Assembly: GCA_016937995.1 (NCBI GenBank)
Contig: JAFGVM010000036.1
Location: 1-27,610, forward strand
Length of the DNA: 27,610 nt
DNA from: Candidatus Delongbacteria bacterium
GTDB lineage: Bacteria; UBA4055
Direction of reading: 5' to 3'
The position numbers were made by a program, and so were the translations under genes. Of the stretch, positions 22,729 to 27,610 are shown piece after piece. Positions within the stretch are counted from its first letter, which is position 1. The number at the start of each line of letters is the position of its first letter. Under the pieces are notes generated by a model. It did not search any database, had not been told where the DNA came from, and was given only the letters and a program-made list of their open reading frames with translations.

Positions 22729-24000
22729 ATGAAAAATAAGAAAAAGAAGTTCGTCTGGTTGATCATAATTTTGATCGTTGCAAGCATTGTTTATAAAATA
22801 GCTACCAAGAAAGAAGAGATCACGACAATTGAATCTGACACAGTTAAGAAGAGAGTTATCGTTAAAACTATCTCAGCTTCAGGTATTGTTGAACCTATTA
22901 AAACTGTAAATATTTCTTCTGAAATTGCTGCGAACATTAAAAGATTACTGGTAAAAGAGGGCGATATCGTAAAAAAGGGTGATCTTCTTCTTGAACTTGA
23001 CAGAAAGAATATTGAAGCAGAAGTTGAGCAGCAGAAAGCAGCTTTGGCACAGCAGAAGTATAATTCTAAAATGGCTGGATCCAGGCTCAAACAGGCGGAA
23101 TTGGATTATGACAACAAGGTAAAGTTAAAGAACAGTAATTTTCTCTCTGAGACAGACTTTGAAAATGTAAAACTGAACCTTGATATTGCCAGAACAAGCT
23201 ATGAATCATCTCTAGAGAGTATAAAACTTCAGGAAGCATATCTTGAACAATCCAGGGACAGGCTGAATAAAACTAATTTTTATGCACCTATGGACGGTCT
23301 TGTTTCAAAAATTTATAAAGAAGAAGGTGAAATGGTCCTTGGTAGTCAGTTCAATACAGACATCGTCTTAAATATTGTTAATGTAAAAGAGCTGCAGGTC
23401 AATATTGAAGTTGATGAGAATGATGTACCTTTAATATCTTTAGGTGATTCTGTAAAAGTCACTGTTGATGCTCTTCCTGATACTGTGTTTAAAGGTATCG
23501 TAACAGAGATAGGAAATTCTCCCGCATTCCTCGGCAGTTCAGAAAGATCAGTTGCATATAAGGTTATGGTCAAAATGCTCACAAAAGATCAGGGTATTAA
23601 ACCCGGTATGACATCTTATACAGAGATAATCACAGATGTTGTAAATGATGTTGTATCCATTCCTATTCAGGCTTTGGCACGTAGAAAATATTCTGAGTTG
23701 AACAATGGGGATAAAGAAAATGAAAAAATTACTGAAGAGGAAACTGAAAAAGGTATAGTCTGGTCTAATGAAAGTGAGTATGCTGATGTGGTATTTAAAT
23801 TGAGACCGAAGGGTCCTGATAATATATATAATGTAGAAACTGTTCAGGTAAGAACAGGTATCGCAAACAACAGGTTCATAGAAATTACTGACGGGCTTGA
23901 AGAAGGTGATCTGATCGTTATCGGAAATTATAAGACCATCAGTAAGGTGCTTAAATCTGAAATGGAAGTTAAAGATACAGTTGAGAAGGAAAACAAATAA
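22729..24000 (+). CDS. Periplasmic adaptor, MacA/HlyD family (RND-type membrane fusion protein)
   Basis: 423 residues. MKNKKKKF precedes one membrane anchor (about 9-25, [17 protein letters not shown]). A beta-barrel/lipoyl segment follows ([32 protein letters not shown]), then a long alpha-helical hairpin (about 88-185; [44 protein letters not shown]). The second lipoyl half is [21 protein letters not shown], and a beta-barrel contains LVVN-type strands and [14 protein letters not shown] charged insert (about 325-350, [18 protein letters not shown]) separates it from the membrane-proximal domain. It links the inner-membrane permeases to an outer-membrane channel not seen in this window. It overlaps the ATPase start in TAATG. 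Confidence 0.92.
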   Translation: MKNKKKKFVWLIIILIVASIVYKIATKKEEITTIESDTVKKRVIVKTISASGIVEPIKTVNISSEIAANIKRLLVKEGDIVKKGDLLLELDRKNIEAEVEQQKAALAQQKYNSKMAGSRLKQAELDYDNKVKLKNSNFLSETDFENVKLNLDIARTSYESSLESIKLQEAYLEQSRDRLNKTNFYAPMDGLVSKIYKEEGEMVLGSQFNTDIVLNIVNVKELQVNIEVDENDVPLISLGDSVKVTVDALPDTVFKGIVTEIGNSPAFLGSSERSVAYKVMVKMLTKDQGIKPGMTSYTEIITDVVNDVVSIPIQALARRKYSELNNGDKENEKITEEETEKGIVWSNESEYADVVFKLRPKGPDNIYNVETVQVRTGIANNRFIEITDGLEEGDLIVIGNYKTISKVLKSEMEVKDTVEKENK

Positions 24001-24707
24001 TGGAAGAAATTTTGATCAAGATAGAAGATATCAGAAAAACATATACTCCGGGAAAAGAAAAGATCCATGCACTTGACGGTGTGTCTTTGGAGATCAAGAA
24101 GGGTGAATATATAGCTATTATGGGTGCATCAGGTTCTGGCAAATCAACTTTGATGAACATTATCGGTTGTCTTGATGTTGCTACGAGTGGAAAATATTAT
24201 TTGAATAAGCATAATGTTGAGAGTTTGAATGATAATGAACTTGCTACGATCAGAAATAAAGAGATCGGATTTGTTTTTCAGACATTTAATCTGCTGGCAA
24301 GATCAACAGCCCTTCATAATGTAGAATTACCTTTAATATATTCAAAAGTTCCTGCCCAGAAAAGAAAGGATAGGGCAATAACCGCATTGAAAAAAGTAGG
24401 TCTTTCTGACAGGATGATGCATAAACCTAATGAACTTTCAGGCGGTCAGAAGCAGAGAGTCGCAGTAGCAAGAGCTTTGATAAACGATCCTTCCATTATC
24501 TTAGCCGATGAACCTACCGGTAATCTTGACTCTAAGACCAGTATCGAAATAATGAACCTTTTCAATGATCTTCATAAAGAAGGAAATACGATCATTGTAG
24601 TAACTCATGAACCTGATATCGCTGAATTTGCAAAAAGAGTTATCCATCTGAAAGACGGTAAGATCGAACAGGATTATCTGAATGGGCAAAAACGAAATAA
24701 TAATTAA
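24000..24707 (+). CDS. ABC transporter ATPase, MacB/LolD type
   Basis: 235 residues with every ABC motif: Walker [10 protein letters not shown] (42-50), Q-loop [10 protein letters not shown], signature [15 protein letters not shown] (from 146), Walker [13 protein letters not shown] (166-177), and the H-loop His203 in [27 protein letters not shown] is typical of the MacB/LolD (mechanotransmission) class. It is a stand-alone ATPase, unlike the fused E. coli MacB, so it should serve the two permeases downstream. Translation is coupled to the adaptor by the TAATG overlap. The gap to the first permease (167 bp) is far larger than the other junctions in the operon and is filled with repeat elements. 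Confidence 0.95.
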   Translation: MEEILIKIEDIRKTYTPGKEKIHALDGVSLEIKKGEYIAIMGASGSGKSTLMNIIGCLDVATSGKYYLNKHNVESLNDNELATIRNKEIGFVFQTFNLLARSTALHNVELPLIYSKVPAQKRKDRAITALKKVGLSDRMMHKPNELSGGQKQRVAVARALINDPSIILADEPTGNLDSKTSIEIMNLFNDLHKEGNTIIVVTHEPDIAEFAKRVIHLKDGKIEQDYLNGQKRNNN

Positions 24708-24714
24708 AGGATCT

Positions 24715-24793
24715 GTCATCCTCGGGCTGGGTACCAGAACCGGGGATCCATAAATAGATCGCTCTGGATATCCGGATCGAGTCCGAATATGAC
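24715..24793. repeat. 79-bp palindromic element, GTCAT...ATGAC ends
   Basis: The left arm starts GTCATCCTCGG and the right arm ends CCGAATATGAC, so the ends are inverted (GTCAT/ATGAC with TCGG/CCGA inside). The middle has ATCCA (24746-24750) paired with TGGAT (24765-24769) and a CCGGATCGAGTCCG run in the right arm. Repeats of the form GTCAT-CCGG...ATCCA...TGGAT...CCGG-ATGAC are widespread palindromic elements in many bacterial genomes. The left arm seems to carry a few extra bases compared with the right. It lies between two genes of one operon. Confidence 0.75.
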
Positions 24794-24821
24794 AATAAAA
24801 CTACAAACTCAATGCGTTTCA

Positions 24822-24845
24822 GGGCACAAGATGTTGTGCCCCTAC
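24822..24845. repeat. GTAG-footed hairpin (minus orientation)
   Basis: GGGCACAA (24822-24829) and TTGTGCCC (24834-24841) form a perfect 8-bp stem with a GATG loop. On the minus strand it is preceded by GTAG (complement of CTAC, 24842-24845) and reads GTAGGGGCACAA..., like the hairpin in the transposase gene. It lies 28 bp after the GTCAT...ATGAC element and about 30 bp before the permease start. Confidence 0.75.
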
Positions 24846-24867
24846 TTCTAACCTCTAACTTCTGACT
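24844..24867 (+). repeat. Degenerate seven-base tandem repeat before the permease start
   Basis: Three pyrimidine-rich units of about 7 bp, of the form TTCTAAC, CTCTAAC and TTCTGAC, run between the GTAG hairpin and the permease ATG at 24875. No Shine-Dalgarno is present. The units are imperfect and could be chance. Confidence 0.35.
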
Positions 24868-24874
24868 TAAAAAA

Positions 24875-26095
24875 ATGTACTACATCTGGGAATCCATTAA
24901 AATATCATTAAACATCATCAGAGAGAATAAACTGCGATCGTTCCTGACACTTCTCGGTATCATGATCGGTGTTGCAACAATAATTTTTGTCCATTCTGTG
25001 CTTGTAGGTGCTGAAAAGTTTATTGTACAAGAACTTTCATCGATGGGTTCAAACACTCTTCATATTTCAAAATACTCCTGGATGGGAAGGGACTGGAGAG
25101 TAGAAAGAAAGAGAAAACCTCTGACAATCGAGAATGCAGATTTTATCAGAGATAATTCCAACATGATCGAATATGTCTCCCCTATTATTTATTCCTGGAG
25201 TCATGTTAAATTCGGATCAAATACTCTATCCTACGTTTCACTGATCGGCTCTAATGAATATTACGAATATACATCAGATTCAGCACCGGAATCAGGTCGT
25301 TTTTTTAATTCAGGTGAAGTTGAAAGAAAATCTGATATTGTGTTACTTGGAAGTCAGGTCGCAGATCTTTTATTTGCTGATATCGATCCTGTGGGTCAGT
25401 ATGTAAAACTGAACGGAAAAAAATTCTATGTAATAGGTGTTTTGAAAAAAAAAGGTGAGATGTTCGGTAATAATATGGATGAAAAAGTTATAATTCCGAT
25501 CACTACTCTTAAAAAATATTTTAATTACAGCAGAAGACATGGTATTGAGATTTCAGTTAAAACAAAAGACCCCACTAAAACAAATGAAACTATTGATAAT
25601 ATTACATCTCTGCTCAGAGTAAGCCGGGGGTTAAAGCCTGATGAGGATAATGATTTCAGTATTAATGAAATAAGTCAGATCCTGGATTTTCTGAACAAGA
25701 TCACCGGTTCACTGCAAATACTACTTTTCGTCATAGGTTCCCTTTCTCTTCTTGTAGGTGGAATTGGGATAATGAATATTATGCTTGTTTCAGTTACACA
25801 GAGAACCAAAGAGATCGGCACCAGAAAAGCTCTCGGTGCTACGAAAAGTCTTATTCTCACACAATTTATAATTGAATCGGTCATTCTTTGCTCTTTCGGA
25901 GGTTTCATGGGAATTATTGCAGGTTTCTCTGTTGCTGCACTTATAAGCAGCTTCACACCTCTACCGTACAGCATCTCTCTAATATCAATGATGATCGGTG
26001 TCGGTTTTTCAACACTTGTCGGTGTTGTCTTCGGTTATTATCCTGCGAACAAAGCTGCGAAACTGAACCCTATTAACGCTCTAAGGTACGAATAA
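24875..26095 (+). CDS. ABC transporter permease, FtsX/MacB family (first of two)
   Basis: 406 residues. TM1 (about 20-45, LRSFLTLLGIMIGVATIIFVHSVL) is followed by a periplasmic MacB_PCD domain (about 46-275), with ELSSMGSNTLHISKYSWMG, SPESGR-like PESGRFFNSGEV, VLLGSQVADLLF and KFYVIGVLKKKGEMFG. Three helices come at the C-terminus (about 285-310, 335-355, 365-385), with the intracellular GTRKALGATKSLILTQFIIESV coupling helix that contacts the ATPase. The ending PANKAAKLNPINALRYE is a family hallmark. There is no ATPase domain, so it depends on the upstream one. The stop overlaps the next ATG (TAATG at 26093-26097). It is about the same length and layout as the next protein, which suggests a heterodimer. 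Confidence 0.93.
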   Translation: MYYIWESIKISLNIIRENKLRSFLTLLGIMIGVATIIFVHSVLVGAEKFIVQELSSMGSNTLHISKYSWMGRDWRVERKRKPLTIENADFIRDNSNMIEYVSPIIYSWSHVKFGSNTLSYVSLIGSNEYYEYTSDSAPESGRFFNSGEVERKSDIVLLGSQVADLLFADIDPVGQYVKLNGKKFYVIGVLKKKGEMFGNNMDEKVIIPITTLKKYFNYSRRHGIEISVKTKDPTKTNETIDNITSLLRVSRGLKPDEDNDFSINEISQILDFLNKITGSLQILLFVIGSLSLLVGGIGIMNIMLVSVTQRTKEIGTRKALGATKSLILTQFIIESVILCSFGGFMGIIAGFSVAALISSFTPLPYSISLISMMIGVGFSTLVGVVFGYYPANKAAKLNPINALRYE

Positions 26096-27315
26096 TGATA
26101 CTTGACCTTCTAAAAATAGCTGTATCATCTATCTTTAAGAACAAGATGCGTTCCTTTTTAACTATGCTTGGTATTATAATAGGTATCATGGTGATAATTC
26201 TTATGCAGGCTGCTATTGAAGGATTCAGAAGTGAAATGCAGAAAGAGATCAATAAACTCGGTGCTGCAAGTTTCTTTATTACCAAAAGACCTACCATGGG
26301 TGGTGATCACGACTGGAAAAAATACTGGAAGAGACCGAATATTACTTTTGATTATGCTGAAAAGATAGAGAATTCATGTAACAGTGTTGAGATAGTGATA
26401 CCTTTGCTTAGAAAATGGGGTCAGGAAGTTAAATTCGGTAATAAGAAGACTGAGCAGAATATTACAGTCAACGGTGCTACAGATAACTGGTTACAGCTTT
26501 CTGGTTATGATATTGAATCAGGTCGATATTTCACAGGTACTGAACTGAATGAAGGTATCGAAAATGTTATTATTGGTAAAAGTGTTCAGAATAAACTATT
26601 CGAATTTATTGATCCGATCGATCAATATGTATTTATCAGAGGATTAAGATTTAAAGTTATCGGTGTTTTCTCAGAAAAAGGTAAAAGTTTCGGTCAAGAT
26701 CAGGATAACTTTGTCGCTATTTCAGCTCATCATTTTCAGAGAATGTTCGGCAAGGACAGGAATGTTGATCTACTGGTAGCTGCAAAGGATCAGACTCTTC
26801 TTTCCAGAGCTGTAGATGAAACCATTGTTGCTTTAAGAAGGATGAGAAATTTAAGGTCAGATGATGAAAATGATTTCGAGATCACTACTAAAGATGAAAT
26901 TGCTACTAAGATGAATAACATTATTGCCATTATCTATCTTGCAGCTTTGTCTATTGGTGGAATGTCTCTGGTAGTCGGCAGTATCGGTATTATGAATATT
27001 ATGCTGGTTTCTATAACTGAAAGAACAAAAGAGATCGGTCTGAGAAGATCTGTCGGAGCAAATAAAAATAATATCATGGTTCAATTTTTAATAGAAGCGG
27101 TGATCTTGAGTCTTTTCGGTGGATCTTTCGGTATCGGAGCCGGTGTAGGAATTTCAAAACTTGTTTCTACATTTTCAAAGATATCTACCGTTGCACCTCT
27201 CTGGACGATAATGACAGCTTTCTCTGTATCAGTCCTTATAGGATTAGTCGCAGGAATCTATCCTGCCATGAAAGCCGGGAAGCTGAATCCGATCGATGCT
27301 CTACGGCAGGAGTAG
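26095..27315 (+). CDS. ABC transporter permease, FtsX/MacB family (second of two)
   Basis: 406 residues, a paralogue of the preceding permease. TM1 (about 20-42, FLTMLGIIIGIMVIILMQAAIEG), then a periplasmic MacB_PCD domain containing INKLGAASFFITKRPTMGGD, DIESGRYFTGTELNEG, VIIGKSVQNKLFEF and RFKVIGVFSEKGKSFGQDQDN. C-terminal helices are IAIIYLAALSIGGMSLVVGSIGIMN, IEAVILSLFGGSFGIGAGVGIS and a last one ending IYPAMKAGKLNPIDALRQE. The coupling segment is ERTKEIGLRRSVGANKNNIMVQFL. The two permeases share the same order and spacing of these motifs, so an old tandem duplication is likely. The stop at 27313-27315 lies 3 bp from the convergent transposase stop, with no terminator between. Confidence 0.93.
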   Translation: MILDLLKIAVSSIFKNKMRSFLTMLGIIIGIMVIILMQAAIEGFRSEMQKEINKLGAASFFITKRPTMGGDHDWKKYWKRPNITFDYAEKIENSCNSVEIVIPLLRKWGQEVKFGNKKTEQNITVNGATDNWLQLSGYDIESGRYFTGTELNEGIENVIIGKSVQNKLFEFIDPIDQYVFIRGLRFKVIGVFSEKGKSFGQDQDNFVAISAHHFQRMFGKDRNVDLLVAAKDQTLLSRAVDETIVALRRMRNLRSDDENDFEITTKDEIATKMNNIIAIIYLAALSIGGMSLVVGSIGIMNIMLVSITERTKEIGLRRSVGANKNNIMVQFLIEAVILSLFGGSFGIGAGVGISKLVSTFSKISTVAPLWTIMTAFSVSVLIGLVAGIYPAMKAGKLNPIDALRQE

Positions 27316-27318
27316 GCA

Positions 27319-27610
27319 TTACCAATCCAATGGATTATCACGAATGTATTTCCTAATTGAATACAATTCTTTTTCATTTCTGATAATATGATCGTGGAAT
27401 GATCTTTGCCATTTGAATGTGGATTTATATTTTATTTGTTTTATTTCACGCGATACATTTGATTTAAATGAACGAATCATTTCACCCAAACCATGTCGTT
27501 TATTAACTTGTTTTAATCGGTTTTGGAAATATTGCGTATTATTGGAAACCGTAGGGGACGATTCCCATTCGTCCCCTCTTCTAATGGCGTCCTGTTTAAA
27601 AATGTTGTCC
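27319..27610 (-). CDS. REP-associated tyrosine transposase (RAYT, Y1_Tnp family), C-terminal part; 5' end beyond window
   Basis: On the minus strand a frame open from the window edge runs 96 codons to TAA (complement of 27319-27321). The C-terminal part reads FKWQRSFHDHIIRNEKEL, then YSIRKYIRDNPLDW, a hallmark of Y1_Tnp/RAYT proteins. The Tyr in RKYIRDNP is the likely catalytic nucleophile. Before that comes GLGEMIRSFKSNVSREIKQI, the helix preceding the tail in this subtype. The N-terminal HUH motif and the MPNHIH-type segment should lie outside the window. The middle linker (RRGDEWESSPT) is encoded by a 9-bp-stem hairpin with a GTAG foot. RAYTs are single-copy, domesticated relatives of IS200/IS605 transposases that act on REP hairpins. 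It lacks flanking ends as visible here, so mobility of the gene itself is unproven. Confidence 0.88.
   Translation of the reverse strand, partial: DNIFKQDAIRRGDEWESSPTVSNNTQYFQNRLKQVNKRHGLGEMIRSFKSNVSREIKQIKYKSTFKWQRSFHDHIIRNEKELYSIRKYIRDNPLDW
27551..27577. repeat. GTAG-footed hairpin inside the RAYT reading frame
   Basis: AGGGGACGA (27553-27561) and TCGTCCCCT (27569-27577) form a perfect 9-bp stem with a TTCCCAT loop. GTAG is at 27551-27554. The whole lies in frame in the transposase gene without breaking it. Confidence 0.8.

Overview
The window is about 27.6 kb of AT-rich bacterial chromosome that is almost fully coding; no gap between genes exceeds about 250 bp. Heptose-activation genes for LPS and several lipoproteins point to a Gram-negative (diderm) cell. 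A C10 protease followed by a type IX secretion sorting domain (YQNYPNPFNP motif) points to the FCB supergroup. I infer a low-GC FCB candidate lineage, Cloacimonadota- or Delongbacteria-like, but the phylum cannot be fixed from this sequence.

Layout. Positions 1-3561 (+): the end of a helical protein, a cysteine desulfurase, an IscU-type scaffold fused to a DUF59/MIP18-like domain, and a THUMP RNA methyltransferase. Positions 3568-16977 (-): thirteen tightly packed genes, probably one long envelope operon. In transcription order these are a class V PLP enzyme, an inositol-monophosphatase-family enzyme, a SAM methyltransferase, a DUF445 membrane protein, a membrane-anchored NlpC/P60-like protein that lacks its catalytic residues, a GT4 glycosyltransferase, a CDP-alcohol phosphatidyltransferase with a large C-terminal extension, an HAD phosphatase, RfaE1, RfaE2, an acyl-CoA/ACP synthetase, a TPR lipoprotein and a small lipoprotein. 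Positions 17221-19803 (+): a secreted C10 protease whose sorting tail is cut off by one in-frame TAA. Positions 19911-22477 (-): gcvT and a DUF1015 gene. Positions 22729-27315 (+): a MacA-type adaptor, a MacB/LolD-type ATPase and two paralogous FtsX/MacB permeases. Positions 27319-27610 (-): the C-terminal part of a previously uncalled REP-associated tyrosine transposase (RAYT, Y1_Tnp family), running off the window end.

The most notable theme is a probable REP/RAYT system. Five hairpins whose foot carries GTAG (the tetranucleotide known at the foot of REP hairpins in other bacteria) lie at 2368-2424, 12385-12413, 22672-22696, 24822-24845 and 27551-27577. The last lies in frame inside the RAYT coding sequence. 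A separate 79-bp GTCAT...ATGAC palindromic element lies beside one of them, inside the ABC transporter operon.

No tRNA, rRNA or CRISPR array was seen.
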